From Bimastos eiseni (Eukaryota > Annelida > Clitellata > Crassiclitellata > Lumbricidae), in contig OY365810.1 of assembly GCA_959347315.1 (NCBI GenBank), forward strand, positions 18,302,358 to 18,366,357: a DNA stretch of 64,000 bases. Reading direction: 5' to 3'. The notes beneath the pieces were generated by a model. That model worked only from the letters and a program-made list of their open reading frames with translations. It was not told where the DNA came from and made no database searches. Below, one piece after another: positions 30,991 through 45,900 of this stretch. The translations under genes and the position numbers were made by a program. Position 1 is the stretch's first letter, and each line of letters begins with the position of its first letter.

Positions 30991-33900
30991 CTAAAAATAC
31001 CATATAATTATGAGTTCATTCATGTCAATGGCTAGGACAAAGATTAACGGCAAAACTTGTCTATACACCTCTGCATAGTAAATGGTTCACAAGCCAGGAT
31101 CTGAGGTCAACCCAGGTGCAAACATGACTACATGCTACAGCAACCTAATGCTAAAACATCTGTTTACAATTACAAACTCATGTTGATGCCCATTTACTGA
31201 CCCAGAAATATTCATTCATTCATTTCGATAATTTATATAGCGCCTCTTCAAGGGAAACTACTCAAAGGTGCTCCAAGCCCAGCCACAGCCAAAAAGAAAT
31301 GACTTTATCAGCTTACAAAAGGTAGGTAGATCATTGTAAGGGGGAAGACGAAGGGCAACCGGGAGCCCATTACAGGTGGACGGACCAACCACTGAGAAAG
31401 CTCGACGCAGCATTAGCGACGAGCGGGCCCTGGACACCAGAAGCTCACCTTTAGCAGAAGAGCGCAGAGTTCTACGCGAAAGGAGTTCAGACACCGGATG
31501 ATACAGTTCAGTTAAGTAGGATGGCACACAACCAGAGAGACACCGCCAAACTAGTGTCGCATTGCGGAAAGTAATTAGCTGTTGAACCAGTAGCCACTAG
31601 CCAGTGAAGGACATCGCGCATATAAGCTGAAACCGGTGAAAATTTAGGTATATGACCAACAAGCCTGGCCACAGAACGAAGAACGCGATCTAAACTCACC
31701 ACCACGGCACAGAGAAGACCACCCAGAACAGTGCTGCAGTGATCAATTCTGCTGGTTACAAAGGCATGAACAAGGACTACTGAACTCTCAAATGTAAGAG
31801 AGTGAATAACTGCATGAAGCTGACGCAGCTGATAGTAGCAGTTATGAGTAAATATGGATGGTTAAGTGTAAAACAGGTGGTGTAGTATTCCATATTCCTT
31901 TTTTTTTGAATAATGGCGGCGGCGGGATAGATCGCAGTTGAAGTCAGCGCAAATTTAATGTAATTTCATGGATAACTGCCGCATGGAATTGAGTCGGATT
32001 GCACCTATCTTTCAATAAGACCGCCTGCGTTCGGATATTCGTAGATGTCTTAAAAATAAACGATACGTAAACTTTATAAATTAGAAAATAAATTCGTCGT
32101 TGGTTTTGCCTATGAAGCTATTTATAGACTTGCTAATACACGACAGGCAGGGCCAGTACACACTGCATTTTGGGACATACGTACACGCGTGTACACTCTG
32201 GAGAGTGGCAAGGGTTATAAGGACTTCGGTCTTGTAACGTCTGTTTTCGACACGACAGTGTAAGTCAAACTTCGAAACTGATTAATTTCACGTCGAGAGT
32301 CACGCATAGTCCTGGCTTGTTGACTTCACCTACCGATCATCTCGCCTTCCTGTGTTATAACGAAGCCAGGCTTCTCAATCACTGTAAAAATGTCTAAAAA
32401 GGGGATCAAACAAGAAGACTTGATAGAATGCATACAGGACGAAAAAGTTACCGAAGTATTAATAACACGTCTTGAGGATCGACTCATGCCAATGATTAAA
32501 CGAATGTTTCAGTCATTGGCCAGCTCCTTCACTGCTTCACTGAAAACCATAGTAACAGAAATGGCCGAGACTTCGATGAAGACCTTCAGGCAAGAACAAG
32601 ACGCAAGAAATCAGAAAGCGGAGAAGGAAATTGTTCTGTTAAAAGCTACAGTCGATGAACTTGAAAACCACTCGAGATTAAACAATCTGATAATTTTTGG
32701 AAACAACGAGAGTTCAACCAGCAAAGAGCAACCTTCAACTCACCATGACTGGACAGCAACTAACAATAACATCATTCAATCAATAATCAAGATATTCAAC
32801 GAACGACTTGGCCTGTCGATTACTGAATCCGACATTACTTCCGCCTGTAGATTGACTGGAGGCTCAAAGGGTCAGAACGGACCTATACTGGTATCCTTTG
32901 CCAGCAGAAGCACTCGCAATTCGATCTACTTTGCTCGTGGGCGTCTGAAGGGATCGACTGACGGCAATCGGATATACATCAATGAGCACCTAACGCACTT
33001 CAATGCTGCGATTTTCGCCGAGGCAAGGAAGATGGTCAAACAGCACACGCTCACCTCTGCCTGGACCCGAGAAGGCTTGGTGTATGTTCGTCGCTCCACT
33101 GAGGTCAATGAGAAACCGAGAACACTATTGTCACCAATGGACCTGGAGAAGGTTAATGCCTCGTAAATCATGCCTTAATACTCTACTTTCTGCAAACCGC
33201 TTAACCTCGACTCCAGAATCAACTGCAGTGAAATCGAAGTTTCTCTTTTCCGTGCCACGCTCGGGTCTAGATGCTGATCATGTATGTACTTGCTATTTCT
33301 TGCCGATGTACATTAGATTTTCTCTTAGAGTCTCACCTCTCCTTTACTTCCGATTCTTCTGGTGGATAGCATTGACCGGATGTCGTTATACTACGTGAAC
33401 ATTCCTCACTGTTAATCTTCTCCATTTTGGGTCACCAGACGTTGATAGACTCTTTTTTCTTCTTTTTTCTATTTTTTCTCTAGTTTATTTATGCATTGGT
33501 TTATAATGGCTTATGTTTTGTTTCATGCAAGCTTGTACTAGTTTTATTCTAATTGACGTTGATCTATTTTTGTTGGTAGTCCAAAGCTAGATGTCACTAC
33601 CCCGATGAACAAATCGTTATGTCGTTTTTTCTCACGTATAAAGGCATTATCCTGTTGTTCATATATTGTAGCTGACATTGCTCGCTTAGAGCTGTGCTGA
33701 TCTCCATTTAGTCTCGTGGTAGATCGTGACAATTATAGTTCGTGCTTGCGACATATAAGTGACGCTGTTATCATATTCATTTAATTGTCATTTGTGTAAA
33801 TGTACACTGACTGGCGCTGTTGATATCATAAAATGTTCGCTTTGCACCAATCAATACCACTCCTCGCACTTTGTTCCTATCTCCTGCAGTAACTCATGGT

Positions 33901-36900
33901 ATTGCGCTGAATGCATGTTACATCTGTTTCCTTTTAACCACATGTCTAATTAAACCGAATTTAGGGATTGTATCAATTCATGCAGTGATGTAATAAACTC
34001 CAATGTGACTATATTAAATGAGGGACCGCGCCTGGAAATCTTCTCTGAACTTGATGATGATGATAAACCCTTATTAAATAATCTGGACTTAGACCCAGAT
34101 AATAATTACTACTTAGAAAGGCCTGAACCAAGTATGTATAGCACCTCTGCCTCGCTATTGACTACATGCCAAAGGAATAAAGATCTGACTTCTCTAATAC
34201 ACGTCAATTGTCGCAGTATACTCTCTAAATTAACTGCGCTTGAGAATTTATTAGCTGCCTTATCAATCGACATACTTGCAGTAACTGAAACATGGCTCGA
34301 TGTCGATTCCGCTAACCAAATTTTTATACCTGGGTATAACTTTGAACACCGATGTAGAACTACGGGAAGGGGAGGTGGGGTTGGTTTTTTTCATCAGGAA
34401 TACATTAACTTACCAATTGCATAACCTACCATCATGCACTGATCACACAACATATGAATCATTGTTTTTACGATTCCCAAAGCCAGGAGGATCATACTTT
34501 CTGGCTGGATCAGTATACCGGCCACCCGGCCCCGACTTAGAGACATTTAATAGGGAATGGGACTTGCTATTATCAGCCATTCAATCCAAAGATAAAGATA
34601 TGTATATATTGGGAGATTATAATATTGATTTATTAAAAACTGATAATCATGGACCTACCAATAATTTCTTAAACGCCATGTCGTCACATCACTTCTTACC
34701 AATCGTTACCCAACCGACAAGAATTACTTTAACATCTGCAACACTAATTGATAATATATTCACCAATCGCATATCTAAAACCACCGAACCCACTATACTG
34801 GTTGAAGACCTGTCCGACCATCTCCCAGTCCTAACTTGGATTGATAATAAGCCCATAGTATGGAAATCCCCAATTGATAACCTCACTCGCTGCTTTGATC
34901 ACAAGTCCAAAGCTTATTTTGAAGAGCTCCTATCTAGATGCGATTGGTCGGCTATTACTGATTTTTGTAGCAATGAGGAACCCTCTGCAGCATATGAATC
35001 ATTTAGTGTTAAATTTAAAGAAATGCCTTGCCTTTCCACTTATGCCCAGTAAGATGAAATCAAAACCAACATTCAAGCAACCATGGATGTCGCCAGCTCT
35101 CTATAAATCTTCGAAAACCAAAAGCAAACTTTATTTAGCCTTTATTAAGCATCCGTCATTGGCCAACAAAAATAAGTTTACAGTATACAGAAATAAATTC
35201 AAAGCACTATGTAGGATAACTGAAAAGGATTTCTACATGTTAGAATTTGCCAAGTACAAGAACGATTTAAAACAAACTTGGTCTACTATTAAATCATTGC
35301 TAAAAGTAAAAACTACTGATTCATTAATTAAATGCTTAATACTTAATGGGATCATGATCACTGATGGAAAACTAATCGCTAAGAAATTTAATGCCTATTT
35401 TACAAATATAGCGCAGGACCTGGTGACTAAAATTCCACCTCCTATTAACTCGGTAACTTCGTATTTACCCTCTCCCAGCTCATCATCGTTTGCAGTTTAC
35501 CCAACGTCTATGGAAGAAGTACTCGCTCTAGGTCATTCACTGAAAACCACCAACAGCTCGGGTCCAGATGACATAAATCCCAGCCTTATCAAACCATTAC
35601 TGTCTCTTATTGCAAAACCACTAGCCGATATCATTAATTGTTCCTTGAGAACTGGCATAGTACCTAGTTTATTAAAGATTGCTAAAGTTACACCTATTTT
35701 TAAACAAGGAAATAAAGATCATGTCGCTAACTATATGCCAATTTCTATTTTACCCTACTTCTCTAAATTATTTGAAAAAGTTATGTATGTGCGCCTCTAT
35801 GACTACATCAATAAAAAAGGTATTCTTCACCCATTACAACATGGTTTTCAACTGGGCCATTCCACTTTAATGTCACTCCTTAACGTGCAGGATAGTATAT
35901 CGGCCTCAATAGATCGTAATGAATATTCTCTAGGCATATTCATTGATATTGCGAAAGCTTTTGACACCGTAAGTCACGATATATTACTCATTAAGTTAGA
36001 AAACCTTGGTATCCGTGGCATAGCTCTTAATTGGTTCAAAAGTTACCTTACCCATCAGTACCAACAGGTAAAATGTAATGGTTTTATATCTTCTCTCAGT
36101 CTACTAAAATACGGAGTTCCACAAGGCTCGATCTTGGGGCCAATACTTTTTTAACTTTCATTAATGATCTGCCTAATGTCTCTTCCGTGCTCCAGTTCTT
36201 GCTTTTTGCTGACGACACAAATATCTTTGCTTCCCATAAATCATACAAAAAATTATTTGAAATAGTTAACCGGGAGCTGGAGCATGTTGGTGACTGGTTC
36301 AGGTCAAATAAGCTGTCCTTGAATGTCACTAAGACAACCTGCATTTTATTTAGCTCCCATCGCAAACAGATGCCTAAAATCCAAGGAAAGCTATACTTAA
36401 ATAATATACCAATACCGAAAGTAATAACAACCAAGTTTCTGGGTGTTCATATTGATCAACATCTCACATGGAATGATCATATACGACATATATCAATTAA
36501 AATGGCCAAAAATTTAGGAATAATGGCTAGAGTTGTGCACCTATTGCCACCTAGTATACGAATTAGCTTATACTACACTATGATCCACCCTTATTTATCG
36601 TACTGCAACATCATCTGGGCTTCAAATTATCCCTCAAGATTAAAACACCTTGGTATTTTGCAGAATAGAGCTCTCCGCATGATAAATGGCAGTCACTTTC
36701 TCGCCTCATCCCAACCCATCTACAAAGAACTTGGGATTTTGACTATTGAACAGCTGACCAAGTACCATACTCTTCAATTCATGTATAAATATACACACAG
36801 TCAACTACCCCCTATGTTCAGTAACTACTTCTCCTCCCTATCTGTTTTAAACCCATACAATGTACGAACCTCCGCCAACTACAGACCTGTATTTTGTAGA

Positions 36901-39900
36901 ATCAATACACGAATGTTTTCAATCAGATACTTTGGCCCAAAAGCTTGGAACAGCCTACCAGAGGAGATACGCTCCCAAAAAAGTCTCTATACACTTAAAA
37001 AAAGAATATGCGAATATTTGGTTATCTGATAATTTCCGGTCATGTGTACACTTATATGCACAAACTTATCGTCATTATTGTCATTAAGCACTTAGTTAAC
37101 TAGTTAAGAATTTTCTTCTTCTTCATGTTTCATCTACATACCAGCTGCCATGATTACTAATAACATTAGGGTGACCCGACTACGGGACTTGTGTCCTTTT
37201 TGGGTTTTTTCCTTATTGGCTCCGTTCCTGAATAATTTGATTTGAATTATGTTTGTTTTGTTTTACTTGTTGGATCAATAAAAAAAAAACAGTTAAAAAA
37301 AATGGTCAGTTATTTATTCTAGTACTAAGCATCTAGGGCAGGGGTCCCCAAAGTTTTTGATAACGAGGGCCACGTTTGTGACACAGTGAGAGCTTGCAGG
37401 CCACAAGGAAACCATGCGGGTGCCGAAGTCGCAAAGCCCTTTCAGGCTTAGCTTTTAAATATAAGGCTTATAGGTATGAGCAAATAATAATGTTATATAA
37501 CAGCAATGAAGTGCTTTAATTTTAAATTGAAATTGTATAAGAATTTTGTAACTCATAATATTTATTTATTTTTTTAAAATTTTATTCAAACCTAAAATGC
37601 TATTTATCAATCCATTGGTAATAAAGTTAAAAGTGGAAGTTTTTTTAAGAATTTAACTTAGAATTTGTAAAAATTAAATTCACTTCTTAGGATGAACGTC
37701 ATGCGATTTGGGATGTTGAGGATGTTTCAGCAATAAAATATTACCAAATCGAGATTCAAAGCTTGTTGTTGTGATGTTCCAAAAGTGATACGACATGCTT
37801 AGCATGTTGTCAAACTATCGGATAAGCCAAAACTGATAGGCTTTCAATAAAATTCCATCAAGCTTAGTGCATGAAATGAAGCGAACTTATCTTCGCTTAA
37901 CTTTCCTGCAAGTCGATCAGTTCTAATTGCAAATCAATTGACACAATCCTTGGCTTATAAGTAAACGGATTAAGGCTTGCAATAAGGCTAGCTTCTCTTA
38001 TAAACGATTTAACATTGTCCAATAAAGTTGTAGGCCTAAGAAACTTTCCACAACGTTTAATGTTGCTAAAATGAATATTAAAATAATGATGTGTTTGTCA
38101 AATTGGACACAAGAATGATTTTTCAAAATTCGACTGGGGGCCGCATTAGGTCTGCTTTGAGGGCCGCATGCCGCCCATGGGCCTCACTTTGGGGACCCCT
38201 CATCTAGAGTTTGCAACAGTGCCAAGTGACCAAATGAGCAAGCAAGATTTGTGGTGTATATAAATATACACTAAATATATACTTTGCTGCCCATAAAGAG
38301 ATGCAGATGCTGTACTAATTGAATTACAGATGATGAGCAGGACTGTTAACAATACTGGGAAAAGTATTGCAATAGCAATACCAATACTTTCTAATTAAAA
38401 GTATCGTGATACCAATACTTTTTCTGAAAGTATTGTAATACCAATACTTTAACCAATACCTTTCAATATGCTTGCTTAGTTCGAGCTTAGCATAAATTAT
38501 AATTCATGCGCTGATATTTATAGAAAATTTCCCAAAGAATCGCTTGGGCCAATCACAAGGAATCTAGATAGGAGGAATGGTTACTCGTTAAATTTCCGTG
38601 TGCATGCTTTTCTCTTACACATAGATGTCGCCCCAATCTAAATTTTTCTTCTATTTAAAAATATGGTGTTTTAAACCTCTAATGGCATTTTTTTATTTTG
38701 ACGACGGCATGTTCGAACATAATGCTCTGATATCGCACTCGCAATCTTAATTTCCTCAGTCCTATTCATTTTCAAGATCAACTAAATTCACAAGCACTCT
38801 AAAATTAATTGGACAAGCATGTACTACCAAGGTTCTACTACTCAAGGTTCTAGCATGTACTACTAAGGTTCTACCAGTGAACGCAAAAGAACATAGGCCT
38901 ACTTCGGTCATTTCATTATTTAAGCCTGTAAAATATTCCATCTGTTCGCACCAAGATTTCTATGGTCGAAAGGGGCTATAAATAGGCCTAAACTTACAGA
39001 GGGGTAGCTAGGGGGGGCAGAGGGGGACACGTGTCTCCAGGTGCCAAGTTGGAGGGGGCGCCAAAATGAGGAATAAAACTATTTTTTTTATTTCGAAACA
39101 AACTAATTCATCCCAAAAAAGTTATTAAGATTACATTTTGGTGCCCCCAAAATCCTCATTACAAAAAGGTTGTCACATATGATTTTGGTGCCCCCGGGCC
39201 CCACTGATCTGTCATCACTAATATGTCGTATTTCCAAATCAATTGCAAGCTGTAATCTGTCCTACCGCAAATTGAAGCTAATTTTATCGTATTTGCAGCT
39301 TTAATGGGACAAGATCGTCTCAGCGATCCTGTTCTTCTAAGCATCGAACGAGAAACATGGGATAAAACAAATTTTGATAATGTCATTGACCAATTTGCGA
39401 CAGTTAAATCAAGAAAAATCATTTTTTACACACTGTCTATGACAGTCACGTATAAATGGCCCGAGCATAAAAGTAAACAGTTCGAAAATTAAGAATACAG
39501 TAGGCTAATCATAATTATTTTTGCTAAAATTGTGGTCAACAACTACTTTTAAATAAGTGGAACTTGTTTAATTGAGCAAATGTTTAAAAATAAAATTATG
39601 AATTTTGATGTGATGATGTGATACCACATTTCTTTGGACACCTTTCCCTCGTTACACATCGTCACAATTGAACCCCTCCCCATAGGCGTCATGTAAGGAT
39701 GGCCCCCAAAGGGGAGCCAATTCTGTAGTTTGTCCCCGGGCGCAAAATACCCTAGCTACGCCTCTGTAAACTTACCAAAGCGCACTGATAAACTTCGCAT
39801 ATTGCTTGAGAAACCATGTAAATTTCAGTGAGAAAAAATATTGGTATAGAGTATCGCTGACAGGCTAAAAATAGGTATTGCGATACATATGCGATACCAA

Positions 39901-42900
39901 CAAAATAAAACTATCGCGATACTCGCTGCAATATAGACAAAAGTATTGGCAATACAAAGTATTGCGATACTTTATCCCGATATTAACAGCCCTGATGATG
40001 AGTATGTTGTATAGCATGGCTACTCAAATGGTTCAAGAAAATAAAAATGTAAAGAATTTATAGTTAAATTACATAAAATTGAAGTTGAAACATATGCACG
40101 AAATCTACACTGTGACAATGTGTTCGATGTTGTATAAAATGGCTATTTTACTCCGCGCCGCTGGTCACTGAGATTACGTTCAGAGGATGGAAGTCTATAG
40201 ACAGAGAAGCATTCCGCCGGCATCTTGTCGACAGCCGACTCTGCCTTGATCCAGTTGGAACTGATTGCATAGCAGCAGAGATGTTCGATCTCTATGAAAC
40301 AACTCTCCGCTCCATAATCGACGAGTTGATCCCAATGCGGACAATGCGTATTTTGATGTAATGCTCTCACTCCTTGGTTTGATGCTGAGTGTAGAGCGAT
40401 GCGCCAAACAGCGTCGATGCAGAAGGAGTGGTCTGGATGAGTATCGGGCTGAGTGGAAGAAGTTGGGAGTCTTTTAAGAGTAAGGAGCAGGAGTACTGGG
40501 AAGGCCTAATCTCCCATGATTCAGAGGATAGTAGGCGGCTCTGGCATGACCTGTCAACTATCCTAGGCAGATCACGTGGCTTGCAGGTGTCAACGTTTTC
40601 GTCTGAAGATTTTCGTCAACATCTGCTACAGAAGGTTTCAGACGTTCATCTAGATACCGAGGCCAGAGTACTCTGAAACTCAATGCCGCTTTGAAAAGCT
40701 CGAAAAGGTGAGCTTAAGTCGCATCTTCTGTCCTCACCATCAAAGACATGCAAGCTTGACCTTATTCCAACTTTCCTCCTGAAGGAATTTGTTGATGAGC
40801 TGCTCCATTCTTGGTTCAGCTCTGCAACTGCAATGTCTCATTAATGGAGGATGCCTACCAGAGAGCCAGAAGTGTGCCATCATACGGCCAGAAATCAAGA
40901 AGCCTGGAATTGATCCGGATAACATCAAGAACTATCGCCCTATCTCTAATCTTACGTTCATCTCTAAGGTTATCGAGAAGCTAGTGGTACGGCAATTGCT
41001 GCGATAGTTGGCATCCTGTGACCTAATGCCGAAGCTACAATCCAGCTTCAAGAAGGGCCATTCGACTGAAACCGTTAGTCTGAGGATCATCTCTGATGTT
41101 TGTGATGCCATCAACGCTGGACAGATCACGCTGCTCACGCTTCTGGATGTTAGTGCAGCGTTTGACATTGTAGATCACAGCATCCTGCTGACCAGACTAC
41201 GCATCTTGTTAGGAGTTGTGGGCCAGGCGTTTGAGTGGATCTGCTCTTCCTTAGTGAACGTAAAATGATGTGGCCATTGGCTCGGGCAATTCAGCGTGGG
41301 CGCCTGTGACATTCGGTGTCCCACAGGGCTCAGTCCTCTGCCCACTGCTGTACATGCTATATAGAACTACAGCTGATTTAACAAAGATCTTATGTGCTCT
41401 TGGAGCCCGAGTTCATCAATATGCTGACAACTCCCAACTGTACTTGACATGCCGCCCATCTGAGGCAATGGAGTACGTGTAAAAAATCTTAGCAATTCTG
41501 GATGAAGACCTGTCCTTGAAGGAACATGTCAGTTCCCTGTGCAGGTTTTGCTTTTATCAACTGCGCCAGATTAGTCATTCGGCGAAATCTGTCAATTAAC
41601 GCCACTATTACTCTTGTCCACTCCTTCTTGCTGACTCGTCTGGACTACTGCAATGGTGTCCTTGCAGGTCTGCCAAAGTTCTGGATAAGACAGCTTTAAT
41701 CCATTCTCAACTGCACTGCCTGAGTCGTTGCCAAGCTGCCAAAATACTCACATATTTCAAGCTGTATGTGTGACACATTGCATTGGCTCCCGGTTGAGGA
41801 CAGGATCACATTCAAGATCACCTTTATAAGACAGACATCGGTGGTCGGCACGGCTCCAGAATACATCAGAGAGCTCTGTCTCCAGCCAGGTCATCGATCC
41901 TTGCATGCTGCAGCCCGTGGGACTTGATGGTCCCGCGCTCCCGTACATCGATACGGACAAACCGTGCCTTCTCAAGCATTTGGGCCATCATACTGGAACG
42001 CTCTTCCGTTACAACTTCACAACATTGCACTGCTTGTACCTAACTTTTCTAAATTACTCAAATTGTATTTGTTTAGATCTGTTGGGTTCAACGTTTAGCA
42101 CCTTCTAGAGGTTTTTATAAGGTGCTACATAAATAGCCTAATACATACATACAAATAAAGTATGTAAATAATTATGTCCTAAAAATTTACCGTTGCATCT
42201 GGACCCCAAACTTAAGATGTTCAAAAATTATGGACCTCCATCAAAAGTATTTGAGTAGTCCTGTTGTTTAGTCTCAGACATGACAATGATGACAATTGAC
42301 TTATACAATAGCAAAAACAACAACAACAAATGAATTAATGAACAAAAAAGAATGACTAACGAACCTTGCCAGCATTAGCGATAACTGTGCCATGACCAAA
42401 CCCCACAGTCAAGCTTCTGTCCTTCTGTTTGCATTCTTCCTCCTTGTAGCCTGGTTCCTTCTTAGCTGCCTCAATCAGTTTGTCCATCTCATCCGGAAGA
42501 TGGATGTGCTTGCATCCAGGCCACCCTGTCTCATTCAGAGTGTAAAGGCGTTCTTTATAAGACTTCAGTGGCTCAATAACACAGTTAGTGGTCACTACAA
42601 CTGGACCTGGAAAACGTGGAAATTCAAACTTCTGCATCTGCCAAGCGCCACCATAATGCCCTGCCAGGTTCTGTTACAGAAATATAAGCAATTGTTCAGC
42701 AAAACTCAGCCAATAAATTTTTCATCTGTGCCACTACAGTAAGGCAAATGGTAAATGTTGATTAAAATTTTAAAATGACAAACCTGAAACTGAATCTCGA
42801 GGTCAGTCTAGAGCAGCGTTTCCCAAACTGTGTTCCGCAGAACCCTAGGGTTACGTGAGGCGAAGACAAGGGTTCACGGAAAACTTTCAGCGTGAACAGA

Positions 42901-45900
42901 TTTTCTCTTTGAAGTTTCTATATTGGTCATTTTAGAAAATTTATAATGTGTCCTATTACTTTCTAGCTTGCAAACTGGCGATGTCAATACAAATAATCAG
43001 ATTAATGTTTTGAGGCATGAAAGCAGGGAAACAGATTGCCTATTTTGCATTGTGGTTTACTTCATAAGTTTGTTTACAAAAAAGCTTCAGACAATTTAAC
43101 ATAAATTACATGAATTTTCCTTAGGTGACTTTTTGCTTAACATCTGCGTATAAAAGAGAGGTAAATCATTTTTAACGTCATAAATTACCTATGTTAATAA
43201 AAAAGCATCGTAAATTATTTTCCATGGCAAATCAGGCAATGCCTCGTTAGCGTCTGTAGTAGAAGCAGAATTGGTGAAAAGATGTCCGTTTAACTGAGCT
43301 GGGTTGTTGAATAAATTTCTGTTTAACTGGGAGCTGGGTTGATGGAAAGAATCATGCTTAAATGGAAGATGGATTGATGAAAAGTTGTCCTCTTTATGCA
43401 ATGATAAAAGATGCAATGAAGAAAGAATCATGCATAAATAGAAGCTGGATAAAAATGAGAATTCTACTTGACGTGGAACTTTTTTCATCATTCCCGCTTC
43501 CATTTCGGTGGAAATCCATTCATCATTTTCGCTTTCATTTAAGCAGAAATCTCATCGTCCATTGCAAGTTCTTATTAGGAGGCTTAGACCCCTATACAGA
43601 ATTCTATCCATCGATCTAGCTCCCAGTCCCAGTTAAACATAAATCTTTATCAATCCAGCTCCCAGTTAAATATAAATCTCATCATCAATCCAGCTTCCAC
43701 TTAGGCATGATTCTTTGTCAAATACATGTTCCAAACAACGGCAATAATTTACAACGCTAAAACACGATAGCTAAAACACGTAAGCAATAATAAATTTACG
43801 ATGCTAAAATAAGATTTTACCGAAAGAGAATTCATATGATATCGTCATTGATATTTGTGTTATTATTAATCTAGCTGATTCTGGCCTAATCTAGGCCTAA
43901 ACCTATGATTATCTGCATACTCAAGCATTGTACCTACAACAGAATATAATAGTTTTGTACGGGATTCAGCAAAACATTTTTTAGGTCAAAAGGGTTCTAC
44001 AACTAAAAACGATTGGGAAACGCTGGTCTAAAGAGACAAATACAGTTCAAATAACAGTGAATTCTAAGTTTAATAGTTAAAAGTTTAAAATTATGTATTT
44101 TTAGTACTACATGGGATTTGCATTATATAGCTACCAAGAAATTGTGCCAAGCCACTCTCATTTTCCAATATTCTTTAATTAAATTGATATTCTTCTAAGG
44201 AATAAGTGTAACCTCTGATGGTAGTATCATTAATTAATATTTGATATCGAGTGGTTCCATTACATTGTCTATTCATCTATTGCTGCAATGAATAAAGGCT
44301 GTAAAATTGCGATTGGTAAATTTTAGACTTCTGCTACTGCAAAACTAATTCACTTAACCTACTACAGTTTATAAATAACCAAACTTATTGGTAGTTGTAA
44401 TAGCAGCAAATAACTTGAACACACACTTTCAGTTATCAAATTAAGAAAAAGAGTAGAAAATGTGTTCATGATTAGCAACATTTTGTGATTTTGTTATTAC
44501 AAGTGCACATAAATTTTCTTTAGTTGTAGCCCAAATTTTTTTAATTGAGACTACGTGAGATAGAATCGAGCAACTCTACAAACCAGTCTTTCCTACTGTA
44601 AGACTATAAAGCTGAAATTGACTTTGGTCCAATAAACAATGTTATCATCTCCTTAGGCTTAGACAGCTGAAAAGAAGGCCATGATTTAAATTTTAAAAGG
44701 AAATAAGCGACAACCAAATTAAAGACCTTGTACTTTCTAAGTTCTGGGTATCCATGGGCAGGTAACATTTCACCATGAGTGTATATGTTGATCCCTTTAT
44801 CGACAGTTGCTTTCAGGATCATCTCAAGGTCATTCATATCATGTCCTGTCACAAGAAGTGCCTGTAAACACCACCAACATAAAAAAATGGCTGAAATCAG
44901 CATTCTAACCAAAGAGGAAGCTAGCTAGCTAGCTAGCCCGTATACATGAAATGTTAGCGACTTCATTGTAGAGCTGTACTGATTAATTGGTCGGCCGATT
45001 AATCGGGCCGATTATCAGACATATCGACGGTATCAGGTTTCGGCAATGATAATCGGCACCGATATTAAAAATTACATTTTTTTATTTTATATTACTAGTT
45101 TCAGTCTTTAACCCCTTAAGTGTGTAGCCCGAGTTGCATTATCCGTTCCTATAACATGTAACACGCCCAAAGAGAGTGTTTGTATGGCTACTTCAAACCC
45201 CCCATTAGTGTTGCTTTAATAATGCTTTAAATTTAGTTTTAGTTATGATTGTTAGTCTTCATTTTTAGTTTTAGTTATGATTGTTGCTCAATGTTAGTTT
45301 TCATTGTAGTTTCTATGTCTCAAATATAGTTTTAGTTAGTTTTAGTTTTGTCAATTAAAGTTTTGGTCTAAGTAGCTGATTTTTAGTGTAAGTAAGCTAA
45401 CTATAGTTTACAAGTAATTATAATTATAGTTTAGCTGAAATATGCTAATTACAGCTTTAGTAATTTAATATCGATTTAAGCTATAGCAATAATATTTTAA
45501 TTCTAATTTAATTCTAATCAAATGTCAATGGTAGACCATAATTATTATGGTCTACCATTGACATTTGTCACACGTGAGGCCAAAGACGAGAGAAATTTCA
45601 ACATTTCTGAATTAATTAAGTGAACTTTTCGCAGTAAGTACTATACATTTTTCCTAAATAAAAAACATAGGATTCGAATTCATGGTAAACGGTAACCGGA
45701 GGCAGATACATATCATTCTCCTCGTGTGTCTTAACATAGATGAACAATTACTAGAAAAGGTAATGTATTTTATTATTATTATTATTACCGAAATTTGATA
45801 TCGCCCTTCTTCCAACATCTTTTGCTCAGAAGTGCATACACACGCCACTACGGCGCAATTGCATTTGTACTACAGAGCAATGGTGCGCGAAGGACTTGCT

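Larger units (their letters stand above)
32200..37305 (+). mobile_element. Near full-length Jockey-superfamily LINE (CR1/L2-like), three frameshifts
   Basis: Gene order is ORF1 at 32390-33166, a small Cys/His zinc-finger frame at 33759-33953, an APE endonuclease (34194-34860) and a reverse transcriptase (about 35060-37029). Visible blocks are [61 protein letters not shown] and [10 protein letters not shown], ending in a C-terminal [10 protein letters not shown]. Frameshifts lie near 34390, 35025 and 36150, so it is inactive but young. The 3' end is an AATAAAAAAAAAA tract near 37275-37305. The 5' boundary is uncertain. It lies in HCP intron 7, antisense to HCP. Confidence 0.85.
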
